Source: an uncultured Eubacterium sp.
GTDB lineage: Bacteria; Bacillota; Clostridia; Peptostreptococcales; Anaerovoracaceae
DNA: 24,906 nucleotides
Assembly: GCA_900542385.1 (NCBI GenBank)
Contig: UQNP01000010.1
Location: forward strand, 1-24,906
Direction of reading: 5' to 3'
Shown: positions 15,612 to 24,889 of the stretch, in pieces
How positions within the stretch are numbered: position 1 is the stretch's first letter
How the letters are laid out: each line of letters begins with the position of its first letter
Translations under genes and position numbers: made by a program
Notes under the pieces: generated by a model
Told to the model about the DNA's origin: nothing
The model's database searches: none
Seen by the model: the letters and a program-made list of their open reading frames with translations, nothing else

Positions 15612-16487
15612 CTGACATTTTACCACACGATCTTTCCCGGGTAAATCCCTTATTACTTCAGCCGGCGTATATCTTCCGTCGTCTCTGAGCATTTTTCGCA
15701 GATCTTCTCCCTGGTCGTGCCCTATCTCCATTATCAGGAAGCCATCCTTTTTCAGATGATCTGCCGCGCGGCTTACTATTATCCTGTAAAAGTCCAGCCC
15801 GTCCGATCCTCCGTCCAGCGCCTGAATCGGCTCGTGGCTCTTCACTTCTTCCTGAAGTATTGAGATCATCAGCGTTTTTATGTATGGAGGATTGGAAACT
15901 ATCATATCGAATTTTTTCCCCTCATGAGGCTCGAACATATCGCCCTGCAGAAATCTCACCTTCGTATGAAGTTCTTTGGCGTTGGTTTCCGCCACCTTCA
16001 GAGCCTTCTCACTTATATCCGAGGCGGTCATCCTGACGTTGGAGCATATTTTCATGATCGATATACCAACGGCCCCGCTCCCGCAGCAGAGGTCCAGCAC
16101 CTCCCACTCCTTTGCCCCTTTGAGCTTTTCCAGAAACGAAAGCTTTTCCCTCGGTGTCTCCTGGATTATTTTTGCCGCTTCGGTCACCAACGTTTCGGTA
16201 TCCTGTCTGGGGATCAGAACATCAGGACTGACTTTAAACTTATGCCCCATGAATTCCTGTTCCCCCGTTATATGCTGCAATGGTACTCTTTGAGCTCTTT
16301 TATCTATGAGCTCAAAATACTTTTCTTCCGTCTCGGTATCCACTTCTTCCTCGGCTTTCAAAAAAAGTCCCACCTTATCTGTTCCCGTAAGGAAACAAAA
16401 CAGTTCTTCCGCATCTATCTTAGCGTCCATGCAAAATGCTTTGGACAGTCTGTACTCTCCTTCTTTAACAAGTATCCTCGTCTTCAT
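15603..16487 (-). CDS. prmC: Release factor glutamine methyltransferase
   Basis: SAM-dependent enzyme that N5-methylates the Gln of the GGQ motif in release factors. The 294-residue protein has an N-terminal helical domain, IPRQDTE (92-98), the SAM-binding motif I LDLCCGSGAVGIS (131-143) and the catalytic NPPY (199-202) that coordinates the target glutamine amide, with DGGSDGLDFYR (225-235) typical of PrmC. A TGGAGAG site lies 7 nt before the ATG. It follows DUF1385 by 16 bp. In most relatives prfA is the next gene; here hydG follows and prfA is about 10.6 kb away on the same strand. Confidence 0.96.
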   Translation of the reverse strand: MKTRILVKEGEYRLSKAFCMDAKIDAEELFCFLTGTDKVGLFLKAEEEVDTETEEKYFELIDKRAQRVPLQHITGEQEFMGHKFKVSPDVLIPRQDTETLVTEAAKIIQETPREKLSFLEKLKGAKEWEVLDLCCGSGAVGISIMKICSNVRMTASDISEKALKVAETNAKELHTKVRFLQGDMFEPHEGKKFDMIVSNPPYIKTLMISILQEEVKSHEPIQALDGGSDGLDFYRIIVSRAADHLKKDGFLIMEIGHDQGEDLRKMLRDDGRYTPAEVIRDLPGKDRVVKCQLK

Positions 16488-16503
16488 CTGACATCTCTCC
16501 AGT

Positions 16504-17598
16504 CTATATATGTCTCCTTTTTCTGAGAGGAGATTTTCGTCTCAAGCTGCCGTATTTTTTGTAAAATGCCGCAGACTCAGGCTTTACATTTTCACGATCC
16601 TTTGTTTCTTTTGCAATTTCATTCTTTCCTATATCGGCCCTCTTAAGTATCCTGGTGCCTTCGGCCTCATCGCTCTGCACTGCATTTATAGCGGCTATCG
16701 CAACTTCAAGCTGTCCTCTGTCCGGCTCTTTCGTAGTGATCTTCTGAAGATAAAGCCCCGGCAGACTTAAAATCTTTACAACGATATTATCGCTCCTGCC
16801 TGCCCATTTCAAAAGTTCATATGAAAGTCCGGCTATAACGGGAAGCAGAAGCAGCCTCGATATTATTCTCAGTATCAGATTCGGCCATCCCAGCAGAAAA
16901 TGCATAGCAAATGCTATAATAAACACAAACATCAGAAAGCTGGTTCCGCATCTCGGATGCAGCGTAGGAAACTGCTCACAGTTCTCCGGAGTCAGTTCAA
17001 GACCATTCTCAAAGCAGTGTATCGTCTTGTGCTCAGCTCCGTGATACTGAAAAACTCTCTTTATTTCTCCCATGAACGAAATAGCCCATACATACGCTAT
17101 GAACAGCAGTATACGAAAAAGACCTTCCGCCAGGTTCAGCAAAAAAACACTGTCCGTAAAGAATTTCATTATGTTGACGATACCTGTAGGCAGGATTATG
17201 AATATACCTACGGTGAAAATAAGCGCGATTATCACAGACGCGTATATCATCAGGTTCCATGCGCCTTTGCTCCCGAATTTATCTTCAAGCCATCTTTCAA
17301 ATCTCGTTTCTTCATATTCATCGTCGCTGTTTTCCTCCAGTATCTCCGCCGAATCCATCAATGTCCTGGTCCCTGTCACCAGCGATTCGATGAAAGCTGC
17401 GACACCTCTTATTATCGGTATCTTCGTCCACTTTCCGCCCTGTTTTGTTTTGAAAGTTTTTATCTGTATATCTCCGCTCGGGAGTCTCACGGCAAGAGCC
17501 GTTTTCTTCTCCCCCTTCATCATTATCCCTTCCATGACCGCCTGTCCTCCCATTTTAGTAGGACATGCGTCTTTCAGGAAAATCTTTTTCAGATCCAT
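16504..17598 (-). CDS. DUF1385 membrane protein (YqhQ type)
   Basis: A 364-residue integral membrane protein of the DUF1385/YqhQ family, found across Firmicutes beside prmC or rpmE. Function is unknown; a metal-dependent activity has been supposed from conserved His/Glu. Seen here are the N-terminal KMGGQAVMEGIMMKG (15-29), the membrane segments (about 113-145, 150-176, 217-262), HGAEHKTI (186-193) between segments 2 and 3, and HPRCGTSF (214-221). A charged C-terminal tail (about 311-364, Lys/Arg/Glu) extends past the conserved part. I start at 17598 (MDLKKIF), 8 nt after the rho stop; the longer frame to 17739 overlaps rho and gives a low-complexity leader. It is the middle gene of rho-DUF1385-prmC. 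Confidence 0.9.
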   Translation of the reverse strand: MDLKKIFLKDACPTKMGGQAVMEGIMMKGEKKTALAVRLPSGDIQIKTFKTKQGGKWTKIPIIRGVAAFIESLVTGTRTLMDSAEILEENSDDEYEETRFERWLEDKFGSKGAWNLMIYASVIIALIFTVGIFIILPTGIVNIMKFFTDSVFLLNLAEGLFRILLFIAYVWAISFMGEIKRVFQYHGAEHKTIHCFENGLELTPENCEQFPTLHPRCGTSFLMFVFIIAFAMHFLLGWPNLILRIISRLLLLPVIAGLSYELLKWAGRSDNIVVKILSLPGLYLQKITTKEPDRGQLEVAIAAINAVQSDEAEGTRILKRADIGKNEIAKETKDRENVKPESAAFYKKYGSLRRKSPLRKRRHI

Positions 17599-17606
17599 TC
17601 TCTTTA

Positions 17607-19067
17607 TCAACCCTCTAACTTGATCTTCTTGATTATCTCGATAAATGTTTTGTTGTCCCTCGTGTGAGCCAGATTGTCCAGTATCATTTCCGTGACTTCC
17701 TGAGGATCTTTGTTGCCCAGCGCTCTGCGCATATACCATATAGCTTCCAGTTCTTCCTGGTTCATCAGCAGATCTTCCCTTCTTGTTCCGGATTTATTGA
17801 GGTTTATTGCAGGGAATATCCTCTTTTCGGAAAGCTTTCTGTCGAGGTGAAGCTCCATATTGCCTGTACCTTTGAATTCTTCAAATATGAGATCATCCAT
17901 CCTGCTGCCCGTTTCAACGAGAGCCGTCGCTAAGATGGTGATGCTTCCGCCCTCTTCAAGCTTTCTCGCCGCACCGAAGAACTTCTTCGGTTTGTGAAGA
18001 GCACCCGGATCGAAACCTCCCGATAATGTCTTTCCCGAAGCCGGAACCACTAAATTGTAAGCTCTGGCAAGTCTTGTTATACTGTCCAGCAGCACGACTA
18101 CATCCTTACCGTGTTCTGCAAGTCTCTGCGCTCTCGCCAGGACCATCTCGGCAACCTTGACATGGTGCTGAGGCATTTCATCAAAGGTGGAATATATAAC
18201 TTCGCCGCCCTTGAGACTGCGTTTCATATCCGTAACTTCCTCCGGACGTTCATCCACCAGCAGCACTATCATTTCCACATCAGGATAGTGCTTTTCTATG
18301 CTGTTGGCGATTTTTTTCAGCAGTACTGTCTTGCCTGCTTTTGGAGGCGCAACGATCAGACCTCTCTGTCCTTTTCCCACAGGCGCCACAAGATCTATCA
18401 GTCTCAGAGACAGTTCTCTGCCGTCTTCAAGTATGAATCTTTCATTTGGGAATATAGGCGTCAGAGTATCAAAATCCGGTCTTTTGATAGCCACTCCCGG
18501 CTCGTCTCCGTTTACCGTCACCACATAAAGCAGCGCTCCGAATCTGTTGCCGTCGTTAGGATGACGGCATATTCCCTTGATCTTGTCTCCTGTTTTTAAA
18601 TTGAAGCGCCTTATCTGAGCCGGCGCTACATAAATGTCTTTCTCGCTGGTAAGAAAATTATTGAACCGCAGGAACCCGAATCCGTCGTCTGCCAGCTCGA
18701 GGATACCTTCGACCTCAAAGCGATCGTCCTTATCCGGCGTGACTTTATTCTTATGATGCTGAGCATTTCCTTCGCGTCCTTCCCGCGGTGCGTTCTGTCT
18801 TATCTCAGTTTTCTCTTCCTCCTGCGATGTCGCTTTTGGGGCTTCTTCCGACATTACGCCCTCCTCTTTCACAGCTTCATCCGCAGCCTTACGCACAGAC
18901 GTATCATCATCGAAGCTTTTTTCCTCCGGATTATCCTTCATGAGGTTTTCAATAAGCTCCGCTTTTTTCATCTTCTCATAGCCTTCAAGCCCGAAAGTTC
19001 TGGCGATCTCGCGCAGATCAGCCACTTTCTTGCTTTTGAGCGTCTTTTCATCCAATGTCTTCCACAT
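17607..19067 (-). CDS. rho: Transcription termination factor Rho
   Basis: Hexameric RNA-dependent ATPase/translocase that ends transcription. The 486-residue protein has an N-terminal helical SAP-like domain (about 1-47), an acidic/basic linker (48-115), a cold-shock RNA-binding domain with GFGFLR (129-134), Walker A APPKAGKT (240-247), Walker B VVVLLDS (323-329), and the R-loop KTLSGG (346-351). The linker is a variable insertion common in Clostridia and Actinobacteria. The start at 19067 has only AAGGA about 11 nt upstream. No better ATG is in frame, and the N-terminus matches the family. A promoter lies at 19170-19198 with a ~95-nt leader. DUF1385 and prmC are co-transcribed. Confidence 0.97.
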   Translation of the reverse strand: MWKTLDEKTLKSKKVADLREIARTFGLEGYEKMKKAELIENLMKDNPEEKSFDDDTSVRKAADEAVKEEGVMSEEAPKATSQEEEKTEIRQNAPREGREGNAQHHKNKVTPDKDDRFEVEGILELADDGFGFLRFNNFLTSEKDIYVAPAQIRRFNLKTGDKIKGICRHPNDGNRFGALLYVVTVNGDEPGVAIKRPDFDTLTPIFPNERFILEDGRELSLRLIDLVAPVGKGQRGLIVAPPKAGKTVLLKKIANSIEKHYPDVEMIVLLVDERPEEVTDMKRSLKGGEVIYSTFDEMPQHHVKVAEMVLARAQRLAEHGKDVVVLLDSITRLARAYNLVVPASGKTLSGGFDPGALHKPKKFFGAARKLEEGGSITILATALVETGSRMDDLIFEEFKGTGNMELHLDRKLSEKRIFPAINLNKSGTRREDLLMNQEELEAIWYMRRALGNKDPQEVTEMILDNLAHTRDNKTFIEIIKKIKLEG

Positions 19068-19169
19068 GATCTGTGAATCCTTTCTGCTTGCAAAATATAT
19101 CTAAATAATCTAATTCCGGAAATAAAAAGAATCCAATAATTTCAGACAGGCTTTTATCCTTTAATTTAT

Positions 19170-19198
19170 AATATACACCGAAAATATAAACTGCACAA
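19170..19198 (-). promoter_or_regulatory. Promoter of rho-DUF1385-prmC
   Basis: TTGTGC (19193-19198), a 17-bp spacer and TATATT (19170-19175) form a good housekeeping promoter about 100 bp before the rho start. The AT-rich leader contains T-runs but no strong hairpin. rho leaders are often self-attenuated in bacteria, but nothing here proves that. Confidence 0.65.
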
Positions 19199-19221
19199 TA
19201 ATAAAGATAAAACAATACCTC

Positions 19222-19287
19222 AAAAAAGCGCCCGCCGCCCGATTCCCTTTATACAGTCTCCTGTTCCATTCACTGCGATCAGGCGCA
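19222..19287 (-). terminator. Terminator of hbd
   Basis: On the minus strand GCGCC-TGAT (around 19286-19278) pairs with ATCGGGC and the following GCGC (19243-19228), with an inner CAGT/ACTG helix, and ends in TTTTTT (19227-19222). It lies about 58 bp past the hbd stop and 24 bp before the rho promoter. The fold is larger and more interrupted than a minimal terminator. Confidence 0.75.
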
Positions 19288-19344
19288 TCTTTTCACATTA
19301 TTACCATAGTTTTGATTTCTTATCACACTTTCTCATCCGAGCCA

Positions 19345-20190
19345 TCAGGCATAGTTAAAAAAGCCTTCTCCCGTTTTTCGTCCCAGCTTCTTATCTCTGA
19401 CCATTTTTCTAAGGAGCACATGAGGTCTGTATTTATCTTCACCGTATTCTCTGTGAAGCGTTTCCATTATGGCAAGACATACATCAAGCCCTATCAGGTC
19501 ACCCAGAGCCAACGGTCCCATAGGGAAATTCGCACCCAGCTGCATTGCCTTATCTACATCTTCAGCAGACGCTACCCCGTCGGCAAGTATGCCTACAGCC
19601 TCATTTATCATCGGTATCAATATTCTGTTCACTACAAAACCAGGAGCTTCCTCGACCTTGACCGGAGTCTTTCCCAGAGATTTCGCCAGATCCATCACCG
19701 CATCCCTCGTCTCTTTCGATGTGGAAAGTCCGTTTATGACTTCTACCAGCTTCATTGCAGGCACCGGGTTGAAAAAGTGCATTCCTATCACCTTATTCGT
19801 CCTTTTGGTCACTGCGGCGATCTCCGTTATTGAAAGGGCAGATGTATTCGTAGCCGTGATCGTATCAGGGCCGCAGACTTCATCCAGCTCTCTGAACATG
19901 GCTTTTTTAGCATCCATGTTTTCGGCGGCGGCTTCTATGACCATATCCGCATCACCGAACGCTTTCATATCGGTACTTTTTTCTATCCTGCCGAGTATAT
20001 CTTCCTTCTCCTGCTCAGTTATTTTTTCTCTTTTTACAAGTTTTGAAAGACCCGCAGCTACAGAAGCCATTCCTTTATCCGCAAGCTCCTCGCTTCTTTC
20101 CACGAAAACAACATCGTATCCGCTCTGTGCCAACACCTGTATGATACCTGCGCCCATAGTTCCGGCGCCTAAAACTCCAATGCGCTTCAT
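19345..20190 (-). CDS. hbd: 3-hydroxybutyryl-CoA dehydrogenase
   Basis: Reduces acetoacetyl-CoA to 3-hydroxybutyryl-CoA in clostridial butyrate/butanol metabolism, or the reverse. The 281-residue single-domain-pair form has the NAD(P)-binding Rossmann motif GAGTMG (8-13), TNTSALSI (114-121) with catalytic-site Asn115/Ser117, [16 protein letters not shown] (136-151) with catalytic His138 and Asn141, and the C-terminal 3HCDH domain (about 185-281) ending in [17 protein letters not shown] lies 7 nt before the ATG. It is monocistronic, not joined to crt, bcd, etfAB or thl as in the usual bcs cluster; those genes are not in the window. Confidence 0.96.
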   Translation of the reverse strand: MKRIGVLGAGTMGAGIIQVLAQSGYDVVFVERSEELADKGMASVAAGLSKLVKREKITEQEKEDILGRIEKSTDMKAFGDADMVIEAAAENMDAKKAMFRELDEVCGPDTITATNTSALSITEIAAVTKRTNKVIGMHFFNPVPAMKLVEVINGLSTSKETRDAVMDLAKSLGKTPVKVEEAPGFVVNRILIPMINEAVGILADGVASAEDVDKAMQLGANFPMGPLALGDLIGLDVCLAIMETLHREYGEDKYRPHVLLRKMVRDKKLGRKTGEGFFNYA

Positions 20191-20238
20191 TGCAAAGCCT
20201 CCTTTTCAAGCTTTTACATATTCTTTTCTCTGAAGGAT

Positions 20239-20247
20239 ATTATATCA
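20239..20247 (-). promoter_or_regulatory. Extended -10 promoter of hbd
   Basis: TGATATAAT, the same extended -10 nonamer as before prfA, lies about 49 bp upstream of the hbd start. No good -35 is seen at 17 bp (TGAAAA at best). Confidence 0.6.
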
Positions 20248-20266
20248 GAATACAGGAGCCTTTTCA

Positions 20267-21676
20267 TTACCTGCCTTTTATTCTTTTCATCTTTCCAAAA
20301 GATGCTTTGATAGGCGTTCTGTTGAATATCAGCAAAGCTGCGGGACATACTGCCTGCACCACATACCAGCCCGGCAGCTGCGCCGCTATGAACACTATCT
20401 GAACACATAATACCGCTGTGTTTACAATAAGTCTTCCCTTATACAGCCTGAACGGCAGGAGCTTCCTGGTGCTTCTCGCTCTCAGAGCAAAGGACAGCAT
20501 ATAGCTGGCAAGAGTAGCTACCGCAGCTCCCTGCACGCCTATCCTCGGTATCAGCAGCCAGTTGAGCGCTATATTCAAGACCGCCCCCGCCATCGATGTA
20601 AGAAATGAAAGCACGCTTTTTTTCTCCACCATGTAAATGCTTCCGGTGAAGCTTACGAATGCCGCGAATACCATGGCAAGAGTAAGGACCGGCACATATC
20701 TCCACGCCGAAGCGTATGCGTCATCTGACAAAACATTTATCTCCTGCCGTGAAAAAGCTATTACTATGCTTCCCATGGTAAATACCGCCGCCTGAAACGC
20801 TCCCCATATTTTTGTATAAAACATTACATGGGAGATCCTGCCTCCCCCGGCTTCCGATACCGCCGAATATTTCCACGCTTCGAGAAATATTCCTGAAACT
20901 ATGGTCAGCATCAGAGGAATTTTACACGCAACAGCATATATACCGTTGGCTTCGCTTCCTAAAAAGCCCGTTACCATATACCTGTCCGATACATTCGTCA
21001 CCCACCAGAACACGGTGGTCGGCACGAGCGGCAGACTGTACCGCATCATTTTGCCGAAATAAACTTTCTCAGGTCTTAATGTCAGCTCACGCCACATTTT
21101 TTCTTTTATGAACAAAAACAGGGAGCAGACAGTATCGGCAATGACCGTAGACAGTATATACCCTCCTATGCCCAGATCGAGGGCCGTAAGGAACACTATG
21201 TTGAGCCCGATCATCAATACTGTGTTCAAAACGCTCTGTCCTGCAAAAAGAGCCGTCTTGCCCTTTGCCTTTACAAACTGCGCACATAGAGAATGGTAGC
21301 ATGACGCTATGACGTACGCTGCCGTGACCTGAATATATCCGCTGACGGACTGTACATTTGCAAGTACCGGGGATATGAGGACAAATACTGCCGAGCCTGC
21401 TGTCACCACAAAAAATCCTATGGAAAAAACGCTGTTCCTCCCACTTCTTTTCCCTGCGGTAAATCTGAACACACTGTCTGCGATCCCCATGGAAACCACA
21501 GGAATAAGCAGATTTGCTATCTGCACTATCAGATCCGCGGTACCGTAATCCGACGGAGACAGCACTCCCGTATAAAATCTGACCATGAGAAAACTCAGGA
21601 CCTTTGATCCCAAAGTCCCTACGCTCATCAAAAACGTATTGTCGACCAATGTCTTATATTTATCTTGGTTTTCCAT
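20267..21676 (-). CDS. Polysaccharide/lipid-linked oligosaccharide flippase (Wzx/MOP)
   Basis: A 469-residue polytopic membrane protein of the MOP (MATE/Wzx/MurJ) superfamily, polysaccharide biosynthesis branch, likely moving lipid-linked glycans across the cytoplasmic membrane. The N-terminus NTFLMSVGTLGSKVLSFLMVRFYTGVLSPSDYGTADL is typical of Polysacc_synt proteins. About 12-14 hydrophobic segments follow, with the mid-protein SLPLVPTTVFWWVTNVSDRYMV characteristic of this branch, and a basic C-terminus. It stands alone: no glycosyltransferase, polymerase or sugar-nucleotide gene is in the window, so the substrate cannot be named. The ribosome site is weak (AGG about 9 nt before the ATG). 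A MurJ-like or spore-wall exporter role is possible. Confidence 0.85.
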   Translation of the reverse strand: MENQDKYKTLVDNTFLMSVGTLGSKVLSFLMVRFYTGVLSPSDYGTADLIVQIANLLIPVVSMGIADSVFRFTAGKRSGRNSVFSIGFFVVTAGSAVFVLISPVLANVQSVSGYIQVTAAYVIASCYHSLCAQFVKAKGKTALFAGQSVLNTVLMIGLNIVFLTALDLGIGGYILSTVIADTVCSLFLFIKEKMWRELTLRPEKVYFGKMMRYSLPLVPTTVFWWVTNVSDRYMVTGFLGSEANGIYAVACKIPLMLTIVSGIFLEAWKYSAVSEAGGGRISHVMFYTKIWGAFQAAVFTMGSIVIAFSRQEINVLSDDAYASAWRYVPVLTLAMVFAAFVSFTGSIYMVEKKSVLSFLTSMAGAVLNIALNWLLIPRIGVQGAAVATLASYMLSFALRARSTRKLLPFRLYKGRLIVNTAVLCVQIVFIAAQLPGWYVVQAVCPAALLIFNRTPIKASFGKMKRIKGR

Positions 21677-21765
21677 ATAATAAACCTATGTGCCGCCGAA
21701 CTCTAATATACTGCCTGCTATGCTAACTGTGTTTTTTATAAATGATGTGAAGAGTAAGAAAATAC

Positions 21766-21794
21766 TTTATAAAAATTTGACGAGATACAAGCAA
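21766..21794 (-). promoter_or_regulatory. Promoter of the flippase gene
   Basis: TTGCTT (21789-21794), a 17-bp spacer and TATAAA (21766-21771) lie about 90 bp upstream of the flippase start, just past the stop of the XRE gene. This suggests the two genes are separate units. The leader is about 85 nt and shows no clear structure. Confidence 0.6.
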
Positions 21795-21818
21795 TAAGAT
21801 AAATAAGAAATGAAAAGA

Positions 21819-22181
21819 TCAGTCTCTGTCCACTATACCCTCTACATAGAGCCTTGCCATTCTTTCCATAAGGCTCAGCTGTTTTACCGAGCATACGCTC
21901 AAAGATCCCATTATGTTTTCATTGAGCATCCTCTTCTTTTCTTCATCCGAAGAAAATGCTTCGTTTCCTTCCAGCAGAAAATCGGCGCTTACTCCGAGCA
22001 CTTGCTTTATATTATAGAGCGTTCTGAGCGATACTCCTTTATCCCCGTACTCTATATCAGCTATGAATTTAGGCGTCACCTCAAGATACTTTGCCATTTC
22101 ATCCCTGGTCATGCCGAGCAATTCTCTCCTCGCTCTTATCCTGGCGCCTATTTCTTTTTTGTTCAGTTCTTTAAGCTCCAT
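21819..22181 (-). CDS. XRE-family transcriptional regulator
   Basis: A 120-residue DNA-binding protein. Residues about 11-70 form an HTH_3/Cro-CI domain (IGARIRARRELLGMTRDEMA, then TPKFIADIEYG, then LRTLYNIKQVLGVSADFLL), with a variable helical C-terminal half (71-120) of unknown role, probably dimerisation. GGGGGAGAG lies about 8 nt before the ATG. A perfect 8-bp inverted repeat sits just upstream at 22203-22231 and could be its own operator. It lies between an AEC permease gene and a flippase gene; either may be its target. The specific ligand is unknown. Confidence 0.88.
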   Translation of the reverse strand: MELKELNKKEIGARIRARRELLGMTRDEMAKYLEVTPKFIADIEYGDKGVSLRTLYNIKQVLGVSADFLLEGNEAFSSDEEKKRMLNENIMGSLSVCSVKQLSLMERMARLYVEGIVDRD

Positions 22182-22202
22182 ACTCGGCGCTCTCCCCCTC
22201 CT

Positions 22203-22231
22203 CTGTAAGTTGCCATTTTTACTACTTACAG
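22203..22231 (-). promoter_or_regulatory. Inverted repeat upstream of the XRE gene, possible operator
   Basis: CTGTAAGT (22203-22210) and ACTTACAG (22224-22231) are perfect inverted arms 13 bp apart, about 22-50 bp upstream of the XRE start. The palindrome GTTTAAAC abuts the repeat. A weak promoter (TTGAAT, 18 bp, TTTAAA) would place the repeat over the transcription start. Autoregulation by the adjacent protein is inference; as RNA it would be a hairpin before the ribosome site. Confidence 0.45.
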
Positions 22232-22337
22232 TTTAAACCGTTCACAGGATATATTATTCAACTGCAAGGGGGTTTATTATGTTCTTTCAGGGGGAAACCG
22301 TCAAAAATTGCCCCTCAGCGCGAGTCCGCTCATTAAG

Positions 22338-23288
22338 CTACATGAACATAAACATTATCAGATTGATAAAACCAGGTATTGTCGCAATAGATACCACGGT
22401 GCTCAAAAACAGGATCTTGCTTGCTATACCGGCTTCAAGACCTTCCTGTTCTGCAAGCATTGAAACAGTGGCAGCAGTAGGAAAGGCTATTCCCAGAGAT
22501 ACTATACACTTTATGACAGGCGCTATCGGGATAAAATACAGAGCCGCCGCCGTAAGCAGCGGGAGCACTGCCAGCTTGACAGCGCTTCCTTCAATCGTCA
22601 CACGATCTTTTATTATGTCTTTGAATTTATATCCCGAAAGCGTTGAGCCTATGAATATCATCGCCATAGGCGTTGAGATATTTCCTATATATAAGAGATA
22701 TTCATCGACTGCTTCAGGTATCCCAAATCCCAGAAGGCTTACAGCAAAGCCTATTATCAAAGCGAGAATATTCGGATTCATGATAAGCTTGAATACTGCT
22801 TTGACGAATTGACCCGGCGCTCTTTTTTTGATTTCATCCTTCTGCATTGACTTTAATAATTTTATGCCGTATGTAAATATGAAAAAATTCATGGCGGCAT
22901 TGTGCGCCAGCATCAACAAGAGCCCCTTGTCCCCGAAAAATATAAGCGCAACGGGAAATCCCATGAACCCGTTGTTCGGCGTCGCCATGGCAAACTCCGC
23001 TACGGCAGACTCCTCTTTGGGGAATTTCCTCAGCTTCCCATACCCCTTGCAGAAAAATCCGTACAGATAAAACAGCACCAGGCTCAAAACAAACGTAATG
23101 CCGAAATCCACTATCAGACTCCTGGTCATATCAAGAGACCCTATATTATGTACTATAAGACATGGATACGCAAAATAAACGATGAGTTTATTCATGCTGT
23201 GATCCATCTTATCGTCTATAAAATCTATTTTTCTCAGCAGCCATCCTGTAAACAAAATGGCGAACAACACAAGATATTTACCGTACAT
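22338..23288 (-). CDS. AEC-family permease
   Basis: A 316-residue membrane transporter of the auxin efflux carrier (AEC, Mem_trans) family; bacterial members export or import small organic acids such as malate, and the substrate cannot be told here. About ten hydrophobic segments form two inverted halves. The first half carries the family signature ATPNNGFMGFP (around 102-112) and HNAAMNFFIFTYG; the second begins near NPNILALIIGF and has PMAMIFIGSTLSGY. The ribosome site is weak (AGAGTGA about 8 nt upstream). It follows the DUF1846 gene by 83 bp; no terminator separates them clearly, so co-transcription is possible. Confidence 0.88.
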   Translation of the reverse strand: MYGKYLVLFAILFTGWLLRKIDFIDDKMDHSMNKLIVYFAYPCLIVHNIGSLDMTRSLIVDFGITFVLSLVLFYLYGFFCKGYGKLRKFPKEESAVAEFAMATPNNGFMGFPVALIFFGDKGLLLMLAHNAAMNFFIFTYGIKLLKSMQKDEIKKRAPGQFVKAVFKLIMNPNILALIIGFAVSLLGFGIPEAVDEYLLYIGNISTPMAMIFIGSTLSGYKFKDIIKDRVTIEGSAVKLAVLPLLTAAALYFIPIAPVIKCIVSLGIAFPTAATVSMLAEQEGLEAGIASKILFLSTVVSIATIPGFINLIMFMFM

Positions 23289-23371
23289 ATTCAGTCACTC
23301 TTTTATATATTATTGCCAGAATCCATCGATTTTTCCAAAATTGTATAAGCAGGATCACAAATACCGATATT

Positions 23372-24889
23372 CTAACTGTAATACAGGTTGTTAGTCACGT
23401 ATTCAGGATCGCTGGTAACGTCTATTCCCAACGCTCTGAGCGTACTTTCATCCTTGTCGCTCAATATGGCTGTGCAGTGCGCTCTGCACCCTCTGAGATC
23501 AGGCACCTTTTCAAGGACCCTTGCCGCGGAAGGATTTGTCGCCGCGGATATGGTCAGCGCAGTAAGTATCTCTTCGCAGTTGAGACTGGTCTTTTCTGCT
23601 CCCAGAACGTTGGTTTTAAGTTCCTGTATGCTCTTTAAGATGCTCGGCGAAATGAGATAGAGATCATCTGCCATACCGCTGAGATACTTTATGGAATTGA
23701 GCAGAGCCGCTGCTGCCGCCACCATTCTCCTTGAACTTCTTCCTGTTATTACAGTGCCGTCATCCATTTCCATAGCCATGACAACTACATTGGCGTAGCG
23801 CTCATCGCAGTTTCGCTTCATTTCCGCGTATTCCCTTGCAGGCAGCACTACGCTCCTGTCCTCTACACACAGAGACATGTCGTCCATTAAAAGCTTGGCT
23901 CTCTCAAGAGTCTCTTCTCCTATCTTGCCTTTCTTGTAGTCACATTCTGCTATTATATATCTTCTGATTATCTCCTGATTTGCAGCTTCTCTCACCACAT
24001 CATCATCGACGATACTGAAGCCTGCTCTGTTCACGCCCATATCTGTAGGTGATTTATACTCTGATTCCTCTCCTGTTATTTTCTCTATGATCCTCTTGAC
24101 AACAGGGAATACTTCAAGATCTCTGTTGTAGTTTACCGCCATTTCTCCGTAAGCCTCAAGATGGAACGAATCTATCATGTTCACATCTTTAAGGTCCGCC
24201 GTTGCCGCTTCATAGGCTACGTTTACAGGATGCTTGAGGGGAATGTTCCAGATCGGGAAGGTCTCAAACTTGGCATATCTTACTTTTCTGCCCTGCCTGT
24301 ACTCGTGATAGAGCTGAGAAAGGCACGTTGCCAGTTTGCCGCTGCCGCCTCCCGGTCCTGTAACCACTGCCAGAGGTTTTGTAACTTCTATATACGGGTT
24401 TGCTCCATAGCCTTCATCGCTTACTATGGTCTCAACATCTGTAGGATATCCCTTCGTATATCTGTGCTTGTATGTCCTTATGCCTCTCCTTTCAAGCTTG
24501 TTTATAAAATTATCGACAGCAGGAGTTCCGTCTTCATACCTTGTGACTACGACACTGTTTATGGACAGATCGTGCTTTCTGAATATATCTATAAGTCTGA
24601 GCACTTCGAGATCGTAGGTTATTCCAAAGTCATGCCTCGTCTTGTTTGTGGTGATGTCGCCGGAATATATACATATTATTATTTCAGCCTTATCCCGCAT
24701 CCTGCTCAGGAGCTTTATCTTGGCATTTTCGTCAAAGCCGGGAAGTACCCTCATGGCATGCTTGTCCTGGACAAGTTTGCCTCCAAACTCCAGATACAGT
24801 CTTTCACTGTTTCCGTGGTTTATTCGTTCCAGGATATACTTTGACTGTTCTTCGATATACTTTTCTGCATCAAAACCTATTTTCTTCAT
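23372..24889 (-). CDS. DUF1846 / UPF0371 family protein
   Basis: A 505-residue cytosolic protein of the UPF0371 (DUF1846) family, widespread in Firmicutes; the function is not established. The N-terminus [16 protein letters not shown] and the stretch [22 protein letters not shown] (31-52) are diagnostic. A phosphate-loop-like GPGGGSGK (178-185) follows a hydrophobic strand (LAVVT) and suggests nucleotide binding. [17 protein letters not shown] motifs (about 72-93) are retained. The length (~500) is normal. GAGGTG lies 8 nt before the ATG, and the frame ends about 17 bp inside the window edge, so its promoter is outside. The AEC permease gene lies just downstream. Confidence 0.92.
   Translation of the reverse strand: MKKIGFDAEKYIEEQSKYILERINHGNSERLYLEFGGKLVQDKHAMRVLPGFDENAKIKLLSRMRDKAEIIICIYSGDITTNKTRHDFGITYDLEVLRLIDIFRKHDLSINSVVVTRYEDGTPAVDNFINKLERRGIRTYKHRYTKGYPTDVETIVSDEGYGANPYIEVTKPLAVVTGPGGGSGKLATCLSQLYHEYRQGRKVRYAKFETFPIWNIPLKHPVNVAYEAATADLKDVNMIDSFHLEAYGEMAVNYNRDLEVFPVVKRIIEKITGEESEYKSPTDMGVNRAGFSIVDDDVVREAANQEIIRRYIIAECDYKKGKIGEETLERAKLLMDDMSLCVEDRSVVLPAREYAEMKRNCDERYANVVVMAMEMDDGTVITGRSSRRMVAAAAALLNSIKYLSGMADDLYLISPSILKSIQELKTNVLGAEKTSLNCEEILTALTISAATNPSAARVLEKVPDLRGCRAHCTAILSDKDESTLRALGIDVTSDPEYVTNNLYYS

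Noticed and set aside
22288..22315. Terminator after the AEC permease gene
   Set aside because: AGGGG/CCCCT arms can pair, but no T-run follows on the minus strand, and the T's lie inside the loop.
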